Of a stretch of 64,000 nucleotides of DNA, positions 50,746 to 58,855 are shown in pieces. Below the pieces are notes generated by a model that did not search any database, was not told where the DNA came from, and worked only from the letters and a program-made list of their open reading frames with translations. The translations under genes and the position numbers were made by a program. This DNA is from JAIQFL01 sp035295745 (GTDB lineage Bacteria > Acidobacteriota > Terriglobia > Bryobacterales > Bryobacteraceae). Within the stretch, counting starts at the first letter, position 1. Each line of letters starts with the position of its first letter. The DNA is taken from NCBI GenBank assembly GCA_035295745.1, contig DATGIL010000093.1, positions 16,596-80,595 of the forward strand, read 5' to 3'.

Positions 50746-52536
50746 ATGACGCGATACCGCCCGATAGCCAGATTCGCCTTCGTGGCGGCAGCGCTGGCCT
50801 CCATGGTCGCGCTGCATAGTCAGCAGACAGGGAACGGGCCGGCCTCAGCGCCGGCGGCGAAAACCATAACCGAGGCCGATTGCACGGCGGCGAAGTTGGG
50901 TTCGGAGATTCCGGCCAAGGCTATTGGCGAGCCGGTTTCCGCTGTTACCTTGAGCCCGCCGCAGTGGCACGCGGAAACGGCGAACGCTGCGGGTTATTGC
51001 AGCATTGAGGGCAGCATGGCGCCGGTTGACAAGAGTGCCACGGCGCGGCCTATTCGTTTCGGTGTGGCCCTTCCCGCAACATGGTTGCGCCGGGGGGCGC
51101 AACTGGGCGGCGGCGGCATGAACGGCTCGATTCCGATGCTGGCCGGCGGCGTCGGTCGCGGCCGGCCTTCGCTGCTTTCGCAGGGTTTCGCCACATACGG
51201 TAGCGATTCGGGCCACCAGATGAGCGGCTTCGGAATGCCCGGCCGGGGGATGGGCATGCCCGGCGCACCCGGTTTTGGCGCCCCTAATCCGGCCGCCGAC
51301 GAATGGGCAGTCAATGACGAGGCCATCGCCAATCTCGGCTACATGCAGCTCAAGAAGACGCACGACGCCGCCATCGTTCTGGTCCAGCGCGCCTACGGCG
51401 AGCGCCCGCGGTACAACTATTTCTTCGGCAGCTCGCAGGGCGGCCGCGAAGCTCTGACTGTGGCGCAACGCTACCCCGCCGACTACGACGGCATCGCCGC
51501 TGAGGTCCCGATCCTCAGCTTCTCCACTTTGATGCTCGCGCCGGAACTGATCCGCATTCAGGAGAAGCCGCTGGTCAATTGGGTGACGCCTGCCAAGGTC
51601 AACGCTATCCGCGGCGAGTTCATGCGCCAGTGCGACAAACTTGACGGCCTTACGGACGGCGTGATCAACAACTACATGGCCTGCCGCGTAATCTTCGACG
51701 TAAAGCAGGGCGATCCGAAGCGGAACCCCTGGATTGCCAGGCGCTGCCCGAATAACGTAGACCCAAATCCGCAAGACACCAGCGCCTCGGCCTGCCTCAC
51801 CGACGGCCAGATCGCCACCTTGGAGATGGTCTACTCACCTTACGTGTTCGCCTCGCCGCTGGCCAACGGCGTCCGCAGTTTCGGCATGTGGGTTCCGAAC
51901 ACGGATCCCTCCGGCAGCGGCTTGATCGCCAACATGCGCTATCGCGGCCAGGAGGGCGCGGCAGACAATGCACCGACACATGGTCACCTTGGCGTGCTCG
52001 GAGTGACCGGTTTTCTCATGCGGAACCTGACGGCGAATCCTCTGGACTACGTCGAAGGCGGTCCGCTAAACAAGCGCCGCGTGGAACTCTCGGCGATCAT
52101 CGATTCCGCCAATCCGGATCTGAGTACGTTCCAGAAACGTGGCGGCAAACTGATCGTGGTGATCGGTACCAACGACACCCTGGCATCGCCGGGAGCCCAG
52201 TTAGCCTACTACCAGTCGGTGCTCGACACGATGGGGCGCGCCGCAGTCGACTCCTTCGCCCGGTTCTTCGTGCTACCGCAGACGGGCCACGGGCTGAGCG
52301 GAACGACGTATAACACCGACGGCGACGGCAAGCCGGTCGCTGTGCAGCCGGTCCCGAACAGCTACGACCGCCTGAGCCTGATTACGGACTGGGTTGAGAA
52401 TGGTAAAACACCCGGCAAATCGGTTACTGTCTCAGCGGGCGAACGCAGCATGCCAATGTGCTCCTATCCGGAATACCCGAAGCATTCTGGTGGGCCGGCC
52501 GGATCGGCGAGTTCATACGCCTGCGCGGCTCAGTAA
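50746..52536 (+). CDS. Secreted tannase/feruloyl-esterase-family protein lacking the CS-D-HC cysteines
   Basis: 596 residues; signal MTRYRPIARFAFVAAALASM and a GAGGAG ribosome binding site before the ATG at 50746. Tannase/feruloyl-esterase fold: nucleophile S230 in FFGSSQGGREAL, an acid in GTNDTLASPG, and catalytic His in QTGHGLSG. The family usually has Cys next to the Ser and next to the His, joined by a disulfide (CS-D-HC). Here both are replaced (Ser229, and Gly after His). A Gly/Met/Pro-rich insert sits at about 155-185. Cys residues remain in the lid (MACRVIF, RRCPNN, SACLTDG) and near the C-terminus (MCSYPEY). It probably hydrolyses phenolic esters of plant cell walls. Confidence 0.83.
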   Translation: MTRYRPIARFAFVAAALASMVALHSQQTGNGPASAPAAKTITEADCTAAKLGSEIPAKAIGEPVSAVTLSPPQWHAETANAAGYCSIEGSMAPVDKSATARPIRFGVALPATWLRRGAQLGGGGMNGSIPMLAGGVGRGRPSLLSQGFATYGSDSGHQMSGFGMPGRGMGMPGAPGFGAPNPAADEWAVNDEAIANLGYMQLKKTHDAAIVLVQRAYGERPRYNYFFGSSQGGREALTVAQRYPADYDGIAAEVPILSFSTLMLAPELIRIQEKPLVNWVTPAKVNAIRGEFMRQCDKLDGLTDGVINNYMACRVIFDVKQGDPKRNPWIARRCPNNVDPNPQDTSASACLTDGQIATLEMVYSPYVFASPLANGVRSFGMWVPNTDPSGSGLIANMRYRGQEGAADNAPTHGHLGVLGVTGFLMRNLTANPLDYVEGGPLNKRRVELSAIIDSANPDLSTFQKRGGKLIVVIGTNDTLASPGAQLAYYQSVLDTMGRAAVDSFARFFVLPQTGHGLSGTTYNTDGDGKPVAVQPVPNSYDRLSLITDWVENGKTPGKSVTVSAGERSMPMCSYPEYPKHSGGPAGSASSYACAAQ

Positions 52537-52734
52537 GTATTTCCGTCTAGCGGAGGGGTGTGGTGCTCTCACCTGTTCGCGTCGGCTTATGGGTTTCATT
52601 GGCGTCCCCAGCGGGCAGGCGAACCGCGCCGCGGCGATCACCGCCGATAACCGGCAGTTCCAAATCGCTTCTCTCCTTCCCCTCCGAAGGCAAGGCGCCG
52701 GGACGTCAGTCGCGCTTCCTCCGCTCCGGTCCGA

Positions 52735-54597
52735 TTAATCGAGAACGCACTCCACATGCGAGCGATCTTTGGAGAGCATGGTATGGGCAGTTTTGCTCTT
52801 GCCTCCGGACTTGACTTCGATGTCGTACTCCCCTAAAAAGCCGCGGGTGGTGTAAGTGCCCGTGCGATTGGTTTTGCCGCTGGCATTGGTCCACCAATTG
52901 TTGAAGACGAGGTCGCGGTAGACATCGTAGTTGGGTTTGGCGGACCAGTCCCGCCGCAGCATGGCGCCGGTCGGCCGCCAGTGCGCACCTTCCCAGAAGC
53001 CCCACATCAGGAACGCCTTGACGGCGGGCTGGCTGAAGGCGACGGTCAGGAAGTCGCGCGTGTAATCGGCCTGAGTGGCCTCGTCCTGCGTGTTGATGTC
53101 GAACTCGGTGATTTCGAGCTCTTTGCCGAATGCCGAGAAGCGATCGAATCGCTTCAGCAGGTCGTCAATGCCGGTGACGCGAGCGGGGAAGTGGCTTTGC
53201 AGGCCGATGCCATCGACGGGGGCGCCTTGATCGATCAGGTATTGAATCGTTTGCGCGTAGTCATCCTGATGCGGCTTGTCGTCGGTTTCAAGGATGTTGA
53301 AGTCGTTGATGTAGAGCTTGGCCCCGGGGTCGCCGGCGCGGGCGGCCTGGAACCAATCGACCATGGCGTGGCGGCCGAGGATGTCCATGAAGTCGTGATT
53401 GGTGAAGGTTTCGTTGATGACGTCCCAATCGACGAGGCGGCCGCGGAGGGCGGCGGTGGTCTCGGCTATGTGATCGGTGATGACTTTGGCGAGCGCGGCG
53501 GGATTGTCGCGGGCGTCGGTGGCGGCCTTGACGTTGGTGTTGCGCCAGGAGGGCCAGACGAGGTTGTGGCCGCGCACCTGGAGGCCGTTTTCGCGGAGCC
53601 AGTCGATAGTGGCGAGCGTGCCGGGGCGAGAAGCTTCGTTCGCCCATTGCGGCCACTTGGTCTCGTTTTCCATGACGGCGAAGTTGAAGTTCTTCTTGAT
53701 CTCCTCTTTGTATCGGGCCAGGTTTTCCTGTGGCATTCGGCCGCCCGTGAAGGCGATGCCACTGACGGCGGTGCCCCAGAGGAAGGCGTGCTTGCGCATA
53801 TGAATGGCGACTGCGGCGTTGGCGACGGGCCGGCCCGAGGCGTTTTTGACAACGACCGTGAGGTCGCCTTTGCGAACCTTATCGATGCCGGCTTCGGCGG
53901 CTTTGCGCCAGGCGGCGTTGGGCTCGCTGCCCTGGTAGCCGAGTTTCGTGAAGGGAAGGTCGGCGACCTTCCTGGTTGTGCCGTAGTCGACCAGTTCGAT
54001 GCCGCCAAGCTCGACGGTTTGCGGCTGGAGTCCGAGAGTGAAGAAAAGCTCGCCTTCGCCTTTGTTATAGGCGCGGGTCAGGGCGAAGGGAAAGGTAACC
54101 TTCTTCCAGGTGGAGCCGGCCACAGCGGCGGCGGCGAGGGGAGGCTGGCCGGGGAACCCGCCGCGGCCGCCACGGCCGGGAACTGCGCCGGGCGCTCCAG
54201 GCGGCACTTGGCCGCGCGAGGCTGGTGCTTGCGGCGCGGCGCCGGGGGCGGTGCGGAATCCAGCGTCGAGCGTGGCCTGGCCGCGGCCGGCGGAGCGCAT
54301 GTAGAACGAGACCATCAGGACGTCGCCCGCGGCCATTGTGGCGTCGATAGGGGTCGCTATCTGGATGTCATTGGGGCGTTCGGGCTTCCTGGTGACGTCG
54401 ACGCGGAGCACGGTTTTGAACGGCTGTCCGCTGACGGGCGTGTTGCTGATGGTTGCGGATTCGCCCGCTGCGCCGCTCAACTTGAGTGCGGTGGTGGAAT
54501 CCGCCGGCAGAACCACGGTTGGGCCGTCGGCGGCGAACGCCGATACGGCCAGGGCTGCCATAGAAGCGGCCAGAAGAATAGAGCGTACGCGGTTCAT
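52735..54597 (-). CDS. Secreted GH10 endo-beta-1,4-xylanase with N-terminal CBM-like domain
   Basis: 620 residues. Signal (about 1-22), a CBM4/9-like beta-sandwich (about 25-205) containing a Gly/Pro/Arg-rich insert (about 118-155), and a GH10 TIM barrel (about 230-560). Acid/base E396 in WDVINETF and nucleophile E498 in ELEITEFDI are present, as are HNLVWPSW and INDFNI substrate-site motifs. It cleaves the xylan backbone outside the cell. A strong promoter precedes it. I start at the ATG at 54597 (MNRVRSILLAAS), 8 bp after an AAGGAG. The C-terminal tail (about 560-620) adds a short beta domain. Confidence 0.93.
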   Translation of the reverse strand: MNRVRSILLAASMAALAVSAFAADGPTVVLPADSTTALKLSGAAGESATISNTPVSGQPFKTVLRVDVTRKPERPNDIQIATPIDATMAAGDVLMVSFYMRSAGRGQATLDAGFRTAPGAAPQAPASRGQVPPGAPGAVPGRGGRGGFPGQPPLAAAAVAGSTWKKVTFPFALTRAYNKGEGELFFTLGLQPQTVELGGIELVDYGTTRKVADLPFTKLGYQGSEPNAAWRKAAEAGIDKVRKGDLTVVVKNASGRPVANAAVAIHMRKHAFLWGTAVSGIAFTGGRMPQENLARYKEEIKKNFNFAVMENETKWPQWANEASRPGTLATIDWLRENGLQVRGHNLVWPSWRNTNVKAATDARDNPAALAKVITDHIAETTAALRGRLVDWDVINETFTNHDFMDILGRHAMVDWFQAARAGDPGAKLYINDFNILETDDKPHQDDYAQTIQYLIDQGAPVDGIGLQSHFPARVTGIDDLLKRFDRFSAFGKELEITEFDINTQDEATQADYTRDFLTVAFSQPAVKAFLMWGFWEGAHWRPTGAMLRRDWSAKPNYDVYRDLVFNNWWTNASGKTNRTGTYTTRGFLGEYDIEVKSGGKSKTAHTMLSKDRSHVECVLD

Positions 54598-54619
54598 GCG
54601 GGTCTCCTTACGCTCCCGC

Positions 54620-54648
54620 ATTGTAATCGCTTGCAGCAAGGCGTGCAA
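54620..54648 (-). promoter_or_regulatory. Sigma-70-type promoter of the xylanase gene
   Basis: On the minus strand TTGCAC (54643-54648) and TACAAT (54620-54625) are 17 bp apart; transcription would start near 54613, about 16 bases before the ATG, with AAGGAG in between. In the same divergent gap, a TTGACA (54755-54760) on the plus strand may serve the CE1 gene, but no good -10 is spaced properly from it. Confidence 0.65.
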
Positions 54649-54855
54649 GGAGCGACGCGGTCCCAGTTCATTTTACCGGCCATTTCGAGCGCTTTCCAGA
54701 GAGGATGCCCTTCCGAAGGGTTGCGCCCGCTTCCCCTCAGCGATACACTGCTTCTTGACAATTCTGCAAGGGCGTACAGTACGGGCCGCTTTTGGTTTGG
54801 CCTCAGGTGTCGTACGACCTCGGCGCATACCAGAATCCCCTGGAGAACGCAGCTT

Positions 54856-56250
54856 ATGAAACGGACATGGATCATTGCATCATTCGCGGTGATTGCCGTC
54901 GTCGGCACTTTCGCGGACACAAAGAAGGAGTCGAAGGCCGGCGCCAGACCGCAGCTTGTCGATCCTCCGGTGGCTCCCGCCCCCGCCCCCGCCATGCCAG
55001 CGCATCCTTCCCCTTATAACTTCGCGGGCGTTCAGTATCCGCGGATTGAAGCCGAGAACCGGGTTACCTTCCACCTCACCGCTCCCAACGCACAGAAGGT
55101 GCAGGTCTCCATTGTCAATGTTCCGTTCGATATGGAGAAAGGCTCCGATGGCGTATGGACCTACACCAGCGCGCCGCAACCCCCGGGGTATCACAACTAC
55201 TGGATGATCGTGGACGGAGCGATTGTTCTAGATCCGGGCACACAAGCATTTATTGGCTACGGCCACATGTGCAACGGCTTCGAAGTCCCCGAGCCGGGCG
55301 TGGACTGGTACGATCTCAAGGATGTGCCGCACGGTCATGTGACGGCTGAAAACTTCTTCGCCAAGTCGATTAATGCCTGGGGTCACATTTACGTCTATAC
55401 GCCGCCAGGCTATGACGGCAACCTGAAAACGCGCTACCCCGTGTTTTATTTGCAGCATGGCGGCGGCGAGGATGAGCGGGTCTGGATCGAGATGGGCCGG
55501 ACAAACGTGATTCTCGACAACCTGCTCGCGCAGGGCAAAGTAAAGCCCATGATTGTCGTGATGGAGACGAGCGCGACGGGCGCCCCGGACGCTCCGGGCG
55601 GCAGGCCCGGAATTAACGGTGCTCCTCCAGTGGGCGGCGTGGGTCGTGGCCCTGGCGGTGCTCCGGGAACGGGCGCTCCAGCCGGGCCTACACGGGGCGG
55701 CGCGGTCGCACCGGGCCGGGGTTTCCCCGGAATCGGAGGTCCTGGAGGCGGGGCCTACGGTCAGTTTATGACCAGCGATCTGATTCCGTGGATTGACAAG
55801 AATTTCCGAACGATTCCGGACAAGGACCATCGTGCCATGGCGGGTCTTTCGATGGGCGGCATGCAGACTTCAGCCGTCACGATGGCCAACCTCGACAAGT
55901 TCTCCTACATCGGCTTCTTCAGCGGCGGCGCTGCGGCGGGTGGGCCCGGCCGCGGCCGCGCCGGTGCGCCGGGGACTCCAGCGCCTCCGCCCGCAACTCC
56001 GGCTCCGCTCGACCTCAAGACTATTTACAACGGCCAGATGGCGGTACCAGCGGAGTTCAACAAGAAAGTCAAGGTTCTCTTCATGAGTTGCGGGTCGGTG
56101 GAGAACGCCGACGGTTTGCGGGCGCACCAGCAGCAACTGGCCGCCGCCGGAATCACCAACAGTTACGTCTACATCTCCCCCGGCACCGCACACGAATGGC
56201 AAACGTGGCGGAGGAGTCTGTACGCCTTCGCGCCTCTTTTGTTCCGCTAA
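54856..56250 (+). CDS. Secreted CE1-type esterase with N-terminal E-set domain, paralogue A
   Basis: 464 residues with signal MKRTWIIASFAVIAVVGTFAD, an E-set/CBM48-like domain (about 55-150: ENRVTFHLTAPNAQKVQVS, GYHNYWMIVDGAIVLDP), and a CE1/Fes-type alpha/beta hydrolase (about 165-464): TPPGYDGNLKTRYPVFYLQHG, nucleophile S332 in AGLSMGGMQT, His446 in GTAHEWQTWR. Two low-complexity inserts (about 244-300 and 358-384) are rich in Gly, Ala, Pro, Arg. It probably removes acetyl or feruloyl groups from xylan. It is 23 bp upstream of a close paralogue. ATG at 54856 chosen for the signal. Confidence 0.87.
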   Translation: MKRTWIIASFAVIAVVGTFADTKKESKAGARPQLVDPPVAPAPAPAMPAHPSPYNFAGVQYPRIEAENRVTFHLTAPNAQKVQVSIVNVPFDMEKGSDGVWTYTSAPQPPGYHNYWMIVDGAIVLDPGTQAFIGYGHMCNGFEVPEPGVDWYDLKDVPHGHVTAENFFAKSINAWGHIYVYTPPGYDGNLKTRYPVFYLQHGGGEDERVWIEMGRTNVILDNLLAQGKVKPMIVVMETSATGAPDAPGGRPGINGAPPVGGVGRGPGGAPGTGAPAGPTRGGAVAPGRGFPGIGGPGGGAYGQFMTSDLIPWIDKNFRTIPDKDHRAMAGLSMGGMQTSAVTMANLDKFSYIGFFSGGAAAGGPGRGRAGAPGTPAPPPATPAPLDLKTIYNGQMAVPAEFNKKVKVLFMSCGSVENADGLRAHQQQLAAAGITNSYVYISPGTAHEWQTWRRSLYAFAPLLFR

Positions 56251-56273
56251 AGCTAACTGGGGAGATCGCAATC

Positions 56274-57677
56274 ATGAGACGAGCACTTTTTCTTGCTACC
56301 TTTTCGACGGTCCTGTCCGCTGGAGTATGTTTCGCTCAGACGAAGAAGGCTTCCGGCAATTCCAAGGCATCAGTCCGCCAGGAGCTGTCACCTGCTCCTG
56401 TGGCCAGTCCGGGTGCGCCGGCCGTTCCGGCACATCCTAACCCGTACAATGTCTATGGCGCGCAATTTCCGCGGATCGAAGAAGACAATCGCGTCACGTT
56501 CCACTTCACCGCTCCTAACGCGCAGAAGGTCCAGGTTGCCCTGGTCACCTCCGGCCAGGGTTCGCTGAACCCTCTGCCGTACGACATGGTCAAAGGGACC
56601 GATGGTGTGTGGACCTACACCAGCGTTCCGCAGAGCCCCGGATATCACAACTACTGGATGCTCGTCGATGGCTCAATCGTGTTGGACCCCGCTACCAAAG
56701 CCTTCATGGGCTACAGCCACATGTGCAATGGCTTTGAAATTCCCGAGTCTGGCGTGGACTGGTACGACCTCAAGGACGTACCGCACGGTCACCTGGAGGC
56801 CGCGAACTACTTTGCCAAGTCGATCCAGGCATGGCGTCACATTTTCGTCTATACGCCGCCTGGATATGACGACAAAGCGAACCTCAAGGCCCGCTATCCG
56901 GTAGTGTATCTGCAGCACGGCAGCGGCGAAGACGAAACCGTCTGGTTTGAAATGGGCCGCACCAATCTGGTTCTCGACAACCTGCTTGCTGCGGGTAAAG
57001 TCAAACCCATGATCGTGGTTTCGGAAACCAGCATCATCGCCGGCGCGGGCGGGCGTGGTGCGGGAGCAGGCCGTGGAGCAGCGCCGGGCACTCCTGGCGC
57101 GGCGCCCACTCCAGGCGGCCGCGGAGCTGGCTTCGGTGGCGGCCCTGGGGGCGGCGCTTACGGGCAGCTCATGACCAATGAACTGATCCCGTGGGTCGAC
57201 AGCCACTTCCGTACGCTAGCGGATAAGGACCATCGAGCGATGGGCGGCCTCTCCATGGGCGGTGGAATCACCGCAGCCGTCACCATGGTCAACCTCGATA
57301 AGTTCTCATACATTGGGTTATTCAGCGGCGGCAGCGCAGCCGGATTCGGCGGCCGTGGCCGTGGAGGGGCGGCGCCCGGCGCAGCTCCCGCAGCCCCGCC
57401 CTCGCAGGCGGCGGCGCCTGCCACGCTCGACCTCAAGACCGTGTACAGCGGCGCAATGGCCGATCCGGCGGAGTTCAACCGGAAGGTCAAGGTTCTCTTT
57501 ATGAGTTACGGCACCGAACCCCCGCTGGAGAATCCCGAAGGGCTGAAAAAACACCAGGAACAACTGACCGCTGCCGGCATCACCAACAGCTACATTTATT
57601 TGTCTCCCGGCACCACGCACGAATGGCAGACGTGGCGAAGGAGCTTCTATACTTTCGCTCAGCTTCTATTCAAGTAG
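56274..57677 (+). CDS. Secreted CE1-type esterase with N-terminal E-set domain, paralogue B
   Basis: 467 residues, tandem duplicate of the preceding gene with the same layout: signal MRRALFLATFSTVLSAGVCFAQ, E-set domain (about 55-155) and hydrolase with S327 in GGLSMGGGIT and H449 in GTTHEWQTWR. The two share long identical blocks such as DWYDLKDVPHGH and APNAQKVQV. The inserts lie in the same two places but their sequences are different (about 256-295 and 358-390). Start at the ATG at 56274 with a GGGGAG ribosome binding site. Duplicate enzymes with variant loops suggest different ester preferences; that is inference. Confidence 0.87.
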   Translation: MRRALFLATFSTVLSAGVCFAQTKKASGNSKASVRQELSPAPVASPGAPAVPAHPNPYNVYGAQFPRIEEDNRVTFHFTAPNAQKVQVALVTSGQGSLNPLPYDMVKGTDGVWTYTSVPQSPGYHNYWMLVDGSIVLDPATKAFMGYSHMCNGFEIPESGVDWYDLKDVPHGHLEAANYFAKSIQAWRHIFVYTPPGYDDKANLKARYPVVYLQHGSGEDETVWFEMGRTNLVLDNLLAAGKVKPMIVVSETSIIAGAGGRGAGAGRGAAPGTPGAAPTPGGRGAGFGGGPGGGAYGQLMTNELIPWVDSHFRTLADKDHRAMGGLSMGGGITAAVTMVNLDKFSYIGLFSGGSAAGFGGRGRGGAAPGAAPAAPPSQAAAPATLDLKTVYSGAMADPAEFNRKVKVLFMSYGTEPPLENPEGLKKHQEQLTAAGITNSYIYLSPGTTHEWQTWRRSFYTFAQLLFK

Positions 57678-57715
57678 TCTGCGTTTATCCCGCCAGGATG
57701 TAGGAAGGGAGCCAA

Positions 57716-58855
57716 ATGAGAGAAGCTACCGTTCGAAGAGCTCGCCTGTCGGCCTCCATCGCCGCGCAGGCTTCCGCGGCCGCACCTGCCGCCGGACCGC
57801 TGTCTATCGCGAACTGCAAAGCGTACGCAGTGCGGGAGCCTGTCTCCAAGCGCCAGTACGCAATCTTGAGGTTGGAAACCAGCGGCGGGATCGTCGGCTG
57901 GGGCGAGACCCGGGCGATTGCCGCCACCGATCTCGCCCAGGCCGGGGCTATCCTGCGAGGCCGCCAAGCCACAGAATACGCGTCGCTCCATGCCCGGTTG
58001 GCAGCTCTGCCGGACCTTCGGGCAGCGGCCAATATGGCGCTGCTGGATATCGTCGGCCAGGCCGCCAAGGCTCCGCTCTATCAGGTACTTGGCGGCCCGA
58101 CACGCCACAAAGTGCGCGCTCTCGCTGTAGTGGCCGCCGCGGACGACGACGCCGTGCTTGCCTCCTGCAAGCGTGCGCGAGCAGCCGGCTTTCGCGCCTT
58201 CGTGATCCCCGCGGTTGCCCCTGCGTCGAGAAATTCGGGCCGGCCTTTCGTCGCTGCCAACCGCAAGCGGGTGGAGACTTTGCGCGGAGCACTCGGCGAA
58301 GATTCGGATTTCGTGGTCGATTGCGCTGCCGCTCTCACACCCGGCGACGCCGCCAGCCTGAGCGACGCGCTTGAGCACCTCCACCCTCTCTGGCTGGACG
58401 AACCCTGCGAGATCACAAGTCTGTCCGCCATTGGCAAGCTTGCCGGCGAGCGCGTCACGCCGCTCGGCTTCGGGCGCTCCCTGACTGCCTCCGCCGGATT
58501 TCAGGATCTGCTGCGCGAAGATTTGATCGACGTGTTCCGGCCGGACCTGGCCCGTAACGGCATCACCCAGATCCGCAAGTTTGCCGCCCTCGCTGAAGCC
58601 AACTACGTCGCCGTCGCGCCATACCATGACGGCGGTCCCATCGGCACGGCGGCCGCCCTGCATCTGGCGGCCTCGCTGCCCAATTTCTTCGCTCAGCAGA
58701 TCCCCGTGCCCGAAGCTGACGAGGATCGCCGCTTCCGTGCCGCCCTCGCCGGCGCCGCGCTCGAATCGGCAACCGATGGTTACCTGGCCCTGCGAACGGA
58801 ACCTGGGTTAGGCCTCAAGATTGATGCATCGCTGCTCGGAAAGGAGGTGGCGTAA
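57716..58855 (+). CDS. Enolase-superfamily (MR/MLE) protein, apparently catalytically inactive
   Basis: 379 residues. An N-terminal capping domain (about 30-125: VGWGETRAIAATDL, NMALLDIVGQAAKAPLYQVLG) and a barrel. Metal ligands D202 (FVVDCAA) and E229 (WLDEPCE) are in place, but the third position, normally Glu in GER, is R254 (FGRSLT), and the lysine base is replaced (RAFVIP at 160-165). H304 remains (APYHDGGPIG). It therefore probably cannot do the normal racemase/dehydratase chemistry. No signal peptide is clear, although the N-terminus is Ala-rich. The gene overlaps the next enolase-superfamily gene by one base (TAATG) and has its own GGAGGT ribosome binding signal for it. Confidence 0.78.
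   Translation: MREATVRRARLSASIAAQASAAAPAAGPLSIANCKAYAVREPVSKRQYAILRLETSGGIVGWGETRAIAATDLAQAGAILRGRQATEYASLHARLAALPDLRAAANMALLDIVGQAAKAPLYQVLGGPTRHKVRALAVVAAADDDAVLASCKRARAAGFRAFVIPAVAPASRNSGRPFVAANRKRVETLRGALGEDSDFVVDCAAALTPGDAASLSDALEHLHPLWLDEPCEITSLSAIGKLAGERVTPLGFGRSLTASAGFQDLLREDLIDVFRPDLARNGITQIRKFAALAEANYVAVAPYHDGGPIGTAAALHLAASLPNFFAQQIPVPEADEDRRFRAALAGAALESATDGYLALRTEPGLGLKIDASLLGKEVA

Noticed and set aside
52981..54855. Long open frame antisense to the xylanase, continuous with the first CE1 gene
   Set aside because: Shadow frame caused by GC-rich third positions; the real protein begins at the signal peptide at 54856.
55560..57420. Repeated Gly-rich DNA in the CE1 genes considered as a mobile or CRISPR-like repeat
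   Set aside because: The repeats follow codon phase and encode Gly/Ala/Pro/Arg tracts within intact enzymes; no regular spacer structure.
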